Part shown: positions 27,448 through 35,119 of the stretch, in pieces
Position numbering within the stretch: position 1 is the stretch's first letter
Layout: the number at the start of each line of letters is the position of its first letter
From: Chitinophagaceae bacterium LGM1
GTDB taxonomy: Bacteria; Bacteroidota; Bacteroidia; Chitinophagales; Chitinophagaceae
NCBI GenBank assembly: GCA_018604165.1
Contig: CP075895.1
Location: 248,001 to 312,000 of the forward strand
Direction: 5' to 3'
DNA length: 64,000 bases
Translations under genes and position numbers: made by a program
Notes under the pieces: model-generated
Told to the model about the DNA's origin: nothing
What the model saw: the letters and a program-made list of their open reading frames with translations, nothing else
Database searches by the model: none

Positions 27448-28314
27448 TTGCTTAGGAAAAAACAGCTTGATAGTAGTGCCTATGTTTTTGGCACTTTTGA
27501 TGCTGAAAATACCCTCTACTACTTTCAGCAAATCTTTGATGATGAGGTAGCCCAACCCGTTGCCTTTTTTACCATCTACATTGGCAGATGACACTATAAA
27601 CTGGTCGGCTAGTATGTTATTGATTTGTTCTTTGGTCATGCCAAAGCCTTGGTCTTTTACTTCTATCAGTATGCCGTTGCGTAAGTTTTTTGCAATGATG
27701 GTGATGTGTCCTTTCTCCATAAAGTTGAGCGCGTTTACAACAAGATTGTACAGGATGATACGCAAAGGCTCTGCATATTGGTGGATAGTGAAATCGGCAG
27801 GCACTTCATTGGTCAGGAAAATATTTTTCTGTTTTGCCATACCATTCAGTATGCTGAATATCTGGCGTATGATATCATGCAGTTTTACATTTTCGCGCAG
27901 CAGTTGCCTGTTTTCGTTCTGGTATTTAATCCAGTTGAGGATGTTGGTAGATAGCATTTCCAACTCGTGCGATGTATGGACGATTTCTTCCATCGTTTCC
28001 ATCTTCAACTCTTCGCTCATCTGTTCATTGCTTTCTACCAGGTTTCTGCTGGCAAGGTGCAGAAACTTGAGGGGTGTGATGATGTCGTGGCTGATGATAG
28101 ATATGAGGCGTGTTTTTATCAGGTCGTTTTTTTCAAGCTCTTCATTCTTGCGGCGTATCTCTTTTGTTTTTCTTTCTACCAATGCACGCAATACATTTTG
28201 CCTGATGATGAACCGCTTAGCGCGCAAAAATAACACAAGGCTTATGTAGCCAAGGGCTGCCAGCAGTATAGCAAGTATAAACCATCCGTTTTGATACCAG
28301 GGGGTGTTGAGCAT
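27445..28314 (-). CDS. Sensor histidine kinase lacking an extracytoplasmic sensor domain
   Basis: 289 residues. One transmembrane helix (about 12-30), a short coiled coil (ERKTKEIRRKNEELEKND), then the H-box with His76 in SIISHDIITPLK, the N-box YNLVVNALNF, G1 KDQGFGM and G2 GNGLGYLII. The N-terminus PWYQNGWF is the block that normally links a Y_Y_Y/propeller sensor to the transmembrane helix, yet translation appears to start just before it. The response regulator gene ends 20 bases upstream on the same strand, so they form a pair. The signal is unknown. Confidence 0.85.
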   Translation of the reverse strand: MLNTPWYQNGWFILAILLAALGYISLVLFLRAKRFIIRQNVLRALVERKTKEIRRKNEELEKNDLIKTRLISIISHDIITPLKFLHLASRNLVESNEQMSEELKMETMEEIVHTSHELEMLSTNILNWIKYQNENRQLLRENVKLHDIIRQIFSILNGMAKQKNIFLTNEVPADFTIHQYAEPLRIILYNLVVNALNFMEKGHITIIAKNLRNGILIEVKDQGFGMTKEQINNILADQFIVSSANVDGKKGNGLGYLIIKDLLKVVEGIFSIKSAKNIGTTIKLFFPKQ

Positions 28315-28333
28315 AATTGAGTTGTGTGTATCG

Positions 28334-28942
28334 TCAGCTTACGTTGTAGAGCGATGCAATTTGCATCAATTCTTTCAGGTTGGTAGTGCCTGTTTTTTCA
28401 AAAATCCTGTTTTTCAGGGTAGATACCGTATTCATACGTAAGTTCAGCAAAGTAGAAATATCTTTTGTACCATGTCCGCCCAGCATATAGTGCAGCACTT
28501 CCAACTCTCTTGGAGATAGTTGCATAAACGGATTGGTTGACACGCTTTTTTCTGCTATCATACTAGCAGGGTTATAATGGTTTATAAAGTTGTCAAGAAA
28601 AGAAATGGTATCTTCTTCCTTGCTTGTTTTTTCAAGATAGTAGTGAATGTTGTATTGCTTCAAAGCCTCGCCATATACTGTACCGTTGAGCATAGAAAAC
28701 GCCATGATTTTCAAATCGGGGTACAGGCGTTGTATGTTGGGTACAATTTCTAAAGAAGTACAATCGGGTAGTATTATGTCAAGTATCAGGTGGGTGTAGT
28801 TTTTTTGTTGCAGCTCGCTCATCACCCCGTTTCCACTCGATACTTCCATTACTTCCTTAATACCGAGGTGCGTTTGCAGCAACAGCTTGATACCCTTGCG
28901 TATCATACTATGGTCGTCGGCAATCAATATCCTGTGCTGCAT
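28334..28942 (-). CDS. Response regulator, LuxR/NarL type
   Basis: 202 residues. The receiver domain (about 1-120) begins HRILIADDHSMIRKG and has the phospho-acceptor Asp55 in LILDIILPD. The LuxR-type helix-turn-helix (about 140-200) is LSPRELEVLHYMLGGHGTKD ... NTVSTLKNRIF. It is the first gene of the two-gene operon with the histidine kinase. A GTACA-N5-TGTAC palindrome lies 26-40 bases upstream of the ATG and could be an autoregulatory site. Confidence 0.92.
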   Translation of the reverse strand: MQHRILIADDHSMIRKGIKLLLQTHLGIKEVMEVSSGNGVMSELQQKNYTHLILDIILPDCTSLEIVPNIQRLYPDLKIMAFSMLNGTVYGEALKQYNIHYYLEKTSKEEDTISFLDNFINHYNPASMIAEKSVSTNPFMQLSPRELEVLHYMLGGHGTKDISTLLNLRMNTVSTLKNRIFEKTGTTNLKELMQIASLYNVS

Positions 28943-28967
28943 GGGTGTTGTCTTGTTTGTTTGGCGT

Positions 28968-28982
28968 GTACAAAAAATGTAC
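28968..28982. promoter_or_regulatory. Small palindrome upstream of the response regulator gene
   Basis: GTACA-AAAAA-TGTAC, perfect 5-bp arms. The position in the promoter region of the minus-strand regulator suggests an operator, but the arms are short. Confidence 0.3.
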
Positions 28983-29152
28983 TTGATGAATTACTAAACA
29001 AAAAGCGTGCGAATTTCTTTATTTCTTGCCATTATCATCAATAGAATTTATTCTACAAGCAAATATAGGATGGCTTCATAGTTTAGCCCTCTTAATGAGC
29101 GATGAAAACAGATAAGGGAGTCATTAGCTAAGGGGTTTGTTTGTGCAGCGGC

Positions 29153-29431
29153 ATGATTATGAGCGATTTACACACAGGGGGAGATATACTGACAATGCGC
29201 GGAGAAACATTTGAGATACAAGCGGGTGGATATGATTTTACGTTTGAGAAGCTGGAGCTTAAAAACAATGACATCATTTTTTTTGTAACGAGTAATATGC
29301 CGGGCGAGCGTTCCTTTTTCATTAGTAAGATAAAAGGCAGCTGGCAAATACTCTACCACCATATATTGGGCAGAGAGCTATTGAAACTGGAAGCAGCACT
29401 GGCAGAAGCCATTGCTGATGCAGGTTATTAA
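29153..29431 (+). CDS. Hypothetical protein (92 aa)
   Basis: The ATG at 29153 (or 29159) is preferred over an upstream TTG at 29141. The product is a small mixed alpha/beta protein: GGDILTMRGETFEIQAGGYD, then LKNNDIIFFVTSNM, and a helical C-terminus LLKLEAALAEAIADAGY. No family recognised. A terminator follows 28 bases after the stop, consistent with a real transcription unit. Confidence 0.55.
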   Translation: MIMSDLHTGGDILTMRGETFEIQAGGYDFTFEKLELKNNDIIFFVTSNMPGERSFFISKIKGSWQILYHHILGRELLKLEAALAEAIADAGY

Positions 29432-29458
29432 ACAGACATATCAAACAAAACAAATATG

Positions 29459-29482
29459 AGTGCCGAAAGGCACTTTTTTATT
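29459..29482 (+). terminator. Terminator after the 92-aa hypothetical gene
   Basis: A 6-bp stem AGTGCC / GGCACT with a GAAA tetraloop, followed by TTTTTATTTT. Confidence 0.8.
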
Positions 29483-29546
29483 TTCATAGCCTTTGCCTAT
29501 CTTGCAAGCAAGAGATTTTTTGTAAAAGTTTAAAAATAAAGTAGTA

Positions 29547-29963
29547 ATGAGTTTAGAAGTAACAGGCAAATTGCTTGTAAAAAACCCGACACAGGTAGTA
29601 AGCGATAAGTTTAAAAAACGTGAGTTTGTATTGGAGCTTGCAGAAGAGATTAATGGTAACACCTATACCAACTTTGCCAAAATGCAATTGGTACAGCAGA
29701 AATGCGATATACTGGATAAATTTAACGAGGGGGATAGTGTGAAAGTGAGTTTCAACATAAAAGGCAACCGTTGGGAAAAAGATGGTAAGGTGAATTATAT
29801 TACCAACCTGGATGCATGGCGTATAGAACCTGCTATGGCAGGTGCACCAACACAAAGCGCAGGCGCACCGGCAGGCTATGCTCCTGTCAATGCAGCACAG
29901 CCTGCCAACACAGGCAATTTCTACAATCCATCTCCCGAAAACGTGGACGACTTGCCGTTTTAA
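29547..29963 (+). CDS. DUF3127 protein: OB-fold, SSB-like C-terminal tip
   Basis: 138 residues. Residues 1-95 (MSLEVTGKLLVKNPTQVV ... VNYITNLDAWRIE) match the DUF3127 pattern, whose strand layout is that of a single OB fold. A Pro/Ala/Gln-rich linker (about 96-122) leads to the terminal ENVDDLPF, which closely resembles the DDxPF tip by which SSB proteins recruit partner enzymes. The domain order (OB fold, flexible linker, acidic tip) is that of an SSB. Single-stranded DNA binding is inferred, not shown. It is monocistronic and followed by a terminator. Confidence 0.75.
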   Translation: MSLEVTGKLLVKNPTQVVSDKFKKREFVLELAEEINGNTYTNFAKMQLVQQKCDILDKFNEGDSVKVSFNIKGNRWEKDGKVNYITNLDAWRIEPAMAGAPTQSAGAPAGYAPVNAAQPANTGNFYNPSPENVDDLPF

Positions 29964-29993
29964 TTTTTCAGGACGATTTGTAACATATTTGCT

Positions 29994-30028
29994 ACCCGTA
30001 CTATTTACTATAGTGCGGGTTATTTTTT
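29994..30028 (+). terminator. Terminator after the DUF3127 gene
   Basis: An 11-bp stem ACCCGTACTAT / ATAGTGCGGGT (one G·U) with a TTACT loop, followed by TATTTTTT. Confidence 0.8.
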
Positions 30029-30041
30029 GCCCGTCAATCAG

Positions 30042-30049
30042 TAGCTTTA
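30042..30049 (+). promoter_or_regulatory. Possible -7 promoter element for the DUF4836 gene
   Basis: TAGCTTTA, close to TAnnTTTG, 39 bases upstream of the ATG at 30088 and just after the preceding terminator. Confidence 0.4.
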
Positions 30050-30087
30050 CATATCATTCAATATTCTACAACCAATCTCTCATATTT

Positions 30088-31779
30088 ATGAAAATACGCA
30101 TCGCATTAGTGGCATTCGTTGTATTGTCAATCAGCATCATCAGCTCTTGCAGCAAAAAACCAAGCCATGCAGACTATATACCCAAAGATGCTACCATTGT
30201 TGTGGGTATGCATACAGATGCCCTCATCAAAAAACTGGCTTGGGAAGTGATATGGAACAGCAAGCTGATGGAAGAAATGAAACGCAAAAGCGGCGAGAAA
30301 GACCCATCGAAAAGTGTGGAAGAAATGGGCATCAAACTGATGACAACGCATTATGTGTATTTGAAAGCAGACAAGCGTTATTCGTCTGGTAACAAAGCAG
30401 TAGCCCTAATACCCTTGGATAATAAAGACAAATGGGAAGCGTATGTGAAAAAGAATTTTCCGGATGCGGCCATCACCAAACAAAAAGACCGCAGCGAGGC
30501 ATTGCTGAACGAAAATATGTATGCAGGCTGGACGGGCGACATGCTGATTATCACCAATACCATACTACCCAGTATGGAAGATATATACAAGCAACTGCAA
30601 ACAATAGAAGACCCACAGGCATATGATAGTGTATATACTACGTTGCTGAACCAACGCAAGCCAGATGCTGCATTGATGGCATTGGAGATGGGCAAGACAT
30701 TCACTAAAGAAAAAGGCAATGCTGTTACAACACATGAAAGCTTTAATAAAGTAGCAAGTGCCGGACACGACATCAGCATGTGGATGAACTACGAAACCCT
30801 GATGGCCAACTACGGGCAGGCAGGCATGGGCAATATGGCTATGATGGCAGCTATGGTGAAAGACGCATCATTAACAATGGGTATAGATTTTGAAGACGGC
30901 AAAGTAGCAGGTACTATGCACTACTACACATCCAAAGAAATGAAAGATGTGTACAAAGAATTTAGTAACACAGCAGACAAAAAAATGATTGAAAACCTGC
31001 CAACCGACAACCTGAATATGATAATGGCAGCCAACTTATCGCCCAAGGGTATGCGTTTTATTTTTGACAAAACAGGCATGGTAGGCATGATGAATATGGC
31101 TTTTTCGCAAATGGGTATTACTGCAGACGATATGTTTGGTGCATTTGCAGGTGATATGGGCTTTACGGTTAACGACTTTAATACGCATCCTGTAACCATA
31201 CCCGCTGGTACATACTACCCTGAACAGGAAGCATTTACCAAAACAGAAACAGATGTCAATATGACTTTTGTGATGAAAATAGGCAAAAAAGAGAGTTTTG
31301 ATAAAGTATTTGCCGCCCTTACTAAAGACATACCCCTGACTGCAACTGCTACAGGTGGATATATGATAAGCACAGGCAGCGATAGCTTTTACCTGAGCAA
31401 AGAGGGTGATTACTTAGTAATATCCAACAACGAGGCCTATGCCAACGGATACGCCAAAGGAGCATTCAAAGGGCAGAAAAAACCTGCTATTGTGAATGAT
31501 ATGCACCAATATGCAGGTAGTATGTATGTGGATATTAACAGCTTCATGCAGAAAATACAAAGCAGCACTACAGAGCAAAAGGACAAAGAAATGCTGACGC
31601 TTACCAGCCAGCTGCTGCAAGACTTAGAGATGCACGGTGGAAGTAAATCCAATATTTTTGAATATAATTTTTATTTAAACTTTATAAATAAGAAAGAAAA
31701 CAGCCTCTTGCAGTTGCTCAATTATTCGGGCAAAATGATGGAATTGTCTAAAAAAACGGATACGACCATTATCTTATAA
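30088..31779 (+). CDS. DUF4836 family lipoprotein
   Basis: 563 residues from the ATG at 30088 (MKIRIALVAFVVLSISIISS, lipobox Cys in SSCSKKP). The reading frame extends upstream to 29842 but that part overlaps the DUF3127 gene and terminator. The blocks HADYIPKDATIVVGMHTDAL, MTFVMKIGKKESFDKVF and the C-terminal KQDLEM-like helices are those of DUF4836 envelope proteins found in Bacteroidota. The family's function is unknown. It is Met- and Lys-rich and predicted to sit in the periplasm or on a membrane surface. Confidence 0.75.
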   Translation: MKIRIALVAFVVLSISIISSCSKKPSHADYIPKDATIVVGMHTDALIKKLAWEVIWNSKLMEEMKRKSGEKDPSKSVEEMGIKLMTTHYVYLKADKRYSSGNKAVALIPLDNKDKWEAYVKKNFPDAAITKQKDRSEALLNENMYAGWTGDMLIITNTILPSMEDIYKQLQTIEDPQAYDSVYTTLLNQRKPDAALMALEMGKTFTKEKGNAVTTHESFNKVASAGHDISMWMNYETLMANYGQAGMGNMAMMAAMVKDASLTMGIDFEDGKVAGTMHYYTSKEMKDVYKEFSNTADKKMIENLPTDNLNMIMAANLSPKGMRFIFDKTGMVGMMNMAFSQMGITADDMFGAFAGDMGFTVNDFNTHPVTIPAGTYYPEQEAFTKTETDVNMTFVMKIGKKESFDKVFAALTKDIPLTATATGGYMISTGSDSFYLSKEGDYLVISNNEAYANGYAKGAFKGQKKPAIVNDMHQYAGSMYVDINSFMQKIQSSTTEQKDKEMLTLTSQLLQDLEMHGGSKSNIFEYNFYLNFINKKENSLLQLLNYSGKMMELSKKTDTTIIL

Positions 31780-31833
31780 ATTAATTTGTGATTAAAGCTT
31801 CCCTGGTTTGCAAACCCCAATGCCGATAATAGT

Positions 31834-31862
31834 GTCTTTGATTTATACAAAGTCTTTGATTT
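31834..31862. repeat. Short direct repeat upstream of the propeller lipoprotein
   Basis: GTCTTTGATTT occurs at 31834-31844 and 31852-31862, an 18-base period (nearly two helical turns), 24 bases upstream of the ATG at 31886. It could be a paired regulator site. Confidence 0.3.
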
Positions 31863-31885
31863 GTTAACTATTTTTTATAAACTTG

Positions 31886-32959
31886 ATGAAAATTTTCTCA
31901 ATGGATAATCGTAAAGTTATCTATAAGCTGGGTATTGTATTGGCATTGGCATTTTCTGTACAGGGATGTAAACCGGCTTATGATGAAATAGATAATAACA
32001 ACGTTGTGTCTAAACCATATGTGTTATATATCGGCGATACACTTGGTACAATATATAAGACAAACGATGGACTAAACTTTGAGGTAGTATTAAGTTCAGA
32101 TAACTATAGAGCCAGTGCTATTGCCACGTCTGGTAAAAACTTGTTATTCATAAAGAGAAACGTACACGTTGTTGAAGATTTTGGCAAAGGAAACAATTCT
32201 AATCCAACATATATCAGCACAGGTTTGTTGACTCCTTACGGAGAGTCTATTATCATCAACGTTCCGAAATTCGGGAACAGGATATATTTAGGTGGTGGTG
32301 GCACAAGAGGTTATTTGTATAATGACTCAAATGGTAAACCAGGTATTAATTATACTAATTGGAGATCAGAAATTCAGTTAAGCATACCTAGCAATAATGT
32401 TTTTACCTCTTTCACTATTTTAGATAATGGCATTTTGATAGCATATGATGACATTAATAAAAGAACATTTAAGCTAACTGCTAGAGATGCCCAATGGGAG
32501 CAGACAACAGGCACAAAACTACCCAACTCAGGTAAGTTCATTATCACTCATTCGGGTAACACTTTAGTAGCTGCAGACCTTACAGGTACCAATGGCGTTT
32601 ATTACAGTAATAATGAAGGTAATAGTTGGCAGCAATACAGCGGATTACCAGCCAGTACGAAAATATTGAGTGTTAATGGCGGTTTCGGTCAAACTGTATT
32701 AATAGGCACAGATGGTAAAGGTGTATACAGACTGCCACTTGGCAGAACAGCATTTGTATCAGCAAACCTTGGATTGCCTCAAAATGCCAGAGTGGGTAGC
32801 TTATCTGAAAAGTATGATTTATACAAAAATGATAAAAGGGTAGAATATATATACGCCGCAACAGATAAGGGTGTTTACAGAAGTCAAGACCTTGGTGAAA
32901 ACTGGGTGAAAGTATTTGACGGTGTAGATGGTAAAGGCAGCTACAACTTATTATATTAA
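31886..32959 (+). CDS. Lipoprotein with BNR-type beta-propeller repeats
   Basis: 357 residues from the ATG at 31886 (an in-frame TTG lies one codon earlier; ATG at 31901 is also possible). A lipoprotein signal ends at the Cys of SVQGCKPAY. Repeated blocks of the BNR/sortilin type follow: TIYKTNDGLNFEVV, VYYSNNEGNSWQQYSGLP and VYRSQDLGENWVKVFDG, each with the SxDxGxxW-like turn. These form a surface beta-propeller of unknown ligand. AT-rich relative to its neighbours. Its stop overlaps the convergent S4 gene by 4 bases. Confidence 0.7.
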   Translation: MKIFSMDNRKVIYKLGIVLALAFSVQGCKPAYDEIDNNNVVSKPYVLYIGDTLGTIYKTNDGLNFEVVLSSDNYRASAIATSGKNLLFIKRNVHVVEDFGKGNNSNPTYISTGLLTPYGESIIINVPKFGNRIYLGGGGTRGYLYNDSNGKPGINYTNWRSEIQLSIPSNNVFTSFTILDNGILIAYDDINKRTFKLTARDAQWEQTTGTKLPNSGKFIITHSGNTLVAADLTGTNGVYYSNNEGNSWQQYSGLPASTKILSVNGGFGQTVLIGTDGKGVYRLPLGRTAFVSANLGLPQNARVGSLSEKYDLYKNDKRVEYIYAATDKGVYRSQDLGENWVKVFDGVDGKGSYNLLY

Positions 32960-33351
32960 TCATCAGCACCTTCGCTGAAAAAATCATTCAGGTCGCGCCG
33001 TTGTTTTTTAGACGGGCGGCCTGTTTTGCTTAAACGCTTACCCGTATAGAAACTGGCAGTGATGGCACGGTTCATCTGCATATCTTCCTCGCTCGTTTTA
33101 TCTGCATAATACTTAACAGCATCTTCATAACCCACACGGTTGTGCAGCAGCCCCGTTACTTCAATCGTCCATTTACGGGCGGGTGTTTTAATATCGTACA
33201 CATCTCCCAAAGACACTATTTTGGCAGGCTTTACGTTAGCACCGTTCATTTTTACTTTACCCTCATCACACGCGGCAGTGGCCTGTGTACGTGTTTTGAA
33301 AACGCGGATAGCCCATAGGTACTTATCCAATCGCAGCTTTTCGTTGCTCAT
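32956..33351 (-). CDS. S4 domain RNA-binding protein, Hsp15-like
   Basis: 131 residues. The S4 domain (about 6-65) starts LRLDKYLWAIRVFKTRTQA and includes GKVKMNGANVKPAKIVSLGD. The basic, Lys/Arg-rich tail (GKRLSKTGRPSKKQRRDL) is as in Hsp15, which rescues stalled 50S subunits carrying nascent chain-tRNA. It is divergent from purN; the intergenic region of 58 bases holds both promoters. Confidence 0.85.
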   Translation of the reverse strand: MSNEKLRLDKYLWAIRVFKTRTQATAACDEGKVKMNGANVKPAKIVSLGDVYDIKTPARKWTIEVTGLLHNRVGYEDAVKYYADKTSEEDMQMNRAITASFYTGKRLSKTGRPSKKQRRDLNDFFSEGADD

Positions 33352-33386
33352 GCCGCTAAATTACGTAAATGCCGCATAGTGTTTTG

Positions 33387-33394
33387 TATCTTCG
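33387..33394 (+). promoter_or_regulatory. Probable -7 promoter element for purN
   Basis: TATCTTCG, a common variant of TAnnTTTG, 16 bases upstream of the purN ATG; the transcript would be nearly leaderless. Confidence 0.45.
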
Positions 33395-33409
33395 CACCAT
33401 TCTATACGT

Positions 33410-33970
33410 ATGCATTCACTCATCATCTTCGCATCAGGGCGCGGCAGCAATGCACAGGCTATTATTGACTACTTCAGGGGCAATGGTAAGGCGCATGTAG
33501 TGCTGATAGTAAGTAACAAAGCAGATGCAGGTGTGCTGGATATTGCGAGAAAAGAAAACATACCGTATGCAGTGGTTGACAAGCAGACGGTGAAAGAAGT
33601 AGCGTTGGTAGAGCAGATGCAATCGTACAATCCATCGCTGATAATACTGGCGGGCTATTTGTGGAAAGTACCTGATACTATACTGCAAGCATTTCCCGAT
33701 AAGGTTATCAACGTACACCCTGCTCTGCTACCTAAATATGGCGGTAAGGGTATGTACGGACAACATGTGCATGAGGCTGTTGTTGCCAACCAAGAAAAAG
33801 AAAGCGGCATAACAATACACTATGTAAATGAACACTACGACGAGGGCAATATAATAGTACAGGCAAGATGTGCTATATCGTCTGGTGATACACCCGATAG
33901 CCTTGCACAGAAAATACATAAGCTGGAACATTTTTTCTTTCCGAGGGCGATTGAGTTTTTGTTAGGCTGA
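33410..33970 (+). CDS. purN: Phosphoribosylglycinamide formyltransferase
   Basis: 186 residues. It transfers the formyl group from 10-formyl-tetrahydrofolate to GAR in purine synthesis. The start IIFASGRGSNAQAII binds GAR phosphate. Catalytic residues are visible as Asn101 and His103 in VINVHPALLP and Asp144 in HYDEGNII. KYGGKGMYG following the His is the family loop. It is a single-gene unit, followed at once by a dispersed 37-base repeat. Confidence 0.95.
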   Translation: MHSLIIFASGRGSNAQAIIDYFRGNGKAHVVLIVSNKADAGVLDIARKENIPYAVVDKQTVKEVALVEQMQSYNPSLIILAGYLWKVPDTILQAFPDKVINVHPALLPKYGGKGMYGQHVHEAVVANQEKESGITIHYVNEHYDEGNIIVQARCAISSGDTPDSLAQKIHKLEHFFFPRAIEFLLG

Positions 33971-34005
33971 ACCCGGATTTTAAGGATTAATGGATGAGCC
34001 TGGAT
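33969..34005 (+). repeat. 37-base dispersed GATT-periodic repeat, copy 2
   Basis: GAACCCGGATTTTAAGGATT then AATGGATGAGCCTGGAT. It matches the copy at 4260-4296 (opposite strand) at 29 of 37 bases. It begins on the last two bases of the purN stop codon. Confidence 0.6.
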
Positions 34006-34031
34006 TTCATTTTTAAAAAAATCAATAATAC

Positions 34032-34424
34032 TCACCAATCTTTGCGACGGAGTTGTTTTTTTTCAGCGTCTTTCTTTTTGCTTTGCAGGCGGGCTTCTTT
34101 GGCGGCTTTGCTGATTTTGGTGGGCTTGCGTTTTTTGGGTTTTATAAGGCAGGCGGCTATCAACTCCTGCATTTTGGTGGTGGCAATGTGTTTGTTTTCG
34201 AGTTGTGAGCGGGTTTCGCTGCATTTTACTATCAGGTAGCCGTCTTTGTTGATGCGGTTGGCGAGTTTGTTGTGTATCAGTTCTTTTTCTTCTTGTGTAA
34301 AAGCATGGGAGTTGCTAATGTGCAACCAAGCCTCTGCCATCGTTTCTACTTTGTTGACATTTTGCCCGCCCTTGCCACCACTACGCGCAGTGCGATAAAA
34401 TATTTCGTTGGTGAAGTTGTACAT
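34032..34424 (-). CDS. arfB: Alternative ribosome-rescue peptidyl-tRNA hydrolase ArfB
   Basis: 130 residues. The catalytic GGQ is at residues 19-21 within RSGGKGGQNVNKVET. The basic tail (about 95-130, KPKKRKPTKISKAAKEARLQ) is the helix that enters the empty mRNA channel in ArfB/YaeJ, distinguishing it from the longer class I release factors. It hydrolyses peptidyl-tRNA on ribosomes stalled without a stop codon. It starts 2 bases after the preceding membrane-protein gene, implying one operon. Confidence 0.92.
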   Translation of the reverse strand: MYNFTNEIFYRTARSGGKGGQNVNKVETMAEAWLHISNSHAFTQEEKELIHNKLANRINKDGYLIVKCSETRSQLENKHIATTKMQELIAACLIKPKKRKPTKISKAAKEARLQSKKKDAEKKQLRRKDW

Positions 34425-34426
34425 TT

Positions 34427-34927
34427 TTATTTTCTGTTTCTGTCTATCAGTAACACGAGGCTTTTAATGTATCTGAATATTAATAAGGAGATTATGATTT
34501 TAGAAAGTGAAATAAATAGCCCAGGATGAAATGTTGCTGAGCTTTCACCACCGTACACTTTATCTCTATAGTACCAAAAAAAATACTGACAAGTTTGTGG
34601 AAGTTCAGAGACAAAAATATAACCAGCTAAAATAACAATAGCAATATACAGAACTGTGGTTCTATGTATGTTTGTATCAATATTATCACCAGTATATTTA
34701 GTTAATTGTAGCTTATCTACAATGAAATCAGAGTGAAAAATGAAAAAAAAAGTTGCCATAGAGTAAATAACAAACGGCAGTATATTTGAAGTAAAAAACA
34801 ATTGAGAATTACCACTGTTAAATGTCAATATTGCACTAATGATATTTGATGATACAGCTAATGCCTCTTTTAAAAGATATAATCCAAATACTTTTACGAT
34901 AATGTTGAATAACGACCTCGAACTCAT
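34427..34927 (-). CDS. Hypothetical four-helix membrane protein
   Basis: 166 residues with four predicted transmembrane helices (about residues 12-35, 45-63, 90-108 and 140-160). No recognised family or catalytic motif. The third loop is long and hydrophilic (CQYFFWYYRDKVYGGESS). It is strongly AT-rich compared with arfB, with which it is probably cotranscribed (2-base gap). It could be a recent acquisition. Confidence 0.55.
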   Translation of the reverse strand: MSSRSLFNIIVKVFGLYLLKEALAVSSNIISAILTFNSGNSQLFFTSNILPFVIYSMATFFFIFHSDFIVDKLQLTKYTGDNIDTNIHRTTVLYIAIVILAGYIFVSELPQTCQYFFWYYRDKVYGGESSATFHPGLFISLSKIIISLLIFRYIKSLVLLIDRNRK

Positions 34928-34972
34928 AAGGGGCTAAGTTATTTATAAATAAATGTTCTCTTATTTCAATGA

Positions 34973-35088
34973 CCCCCACGATTTATCGTGGGGGATTACT
35001 CAAAGATAAGAATTCGGCTTTAGCCGTGATGCTTCATGGCTGAAGCCAGATTGTTTTATTACAAAACCCCACGCTAAAGCATGGGGTT
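34973..35088. repeat. Composite REP-like element of three hairpins
   Basis: Three inverted repeats in 116 bases: CCCCCACGA-TTTA-TCGTGGGGG (34973-34994); a 16-bp arm imperfect hairpin built on GGCTTTAGCC / GGCTGAAGCC (35016-35047); and AACCCCACGCT-AA-AGCATGGGGTT (35065-35088, one mismatch). The two outer hairpins share the CCCCACG / CGTGGGG core. The style resembles REP elements mobilised by RAYT (Y1 transposase-like) proteins in Bacteroidota. No RAYT gene is in the window. Confidence 0.6.
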
Positions 35089-35119
35089 AATTCTACAGAA
35101 ATATTGATAAGATAGTTTT

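Noticed and set aside
34973-35088. Possible CRISPR array or intrinsic terminator
   Set aside because: There are no regular repeat-spacer units, and the hairpins lack U-tracts; the REP-like reading fits better.
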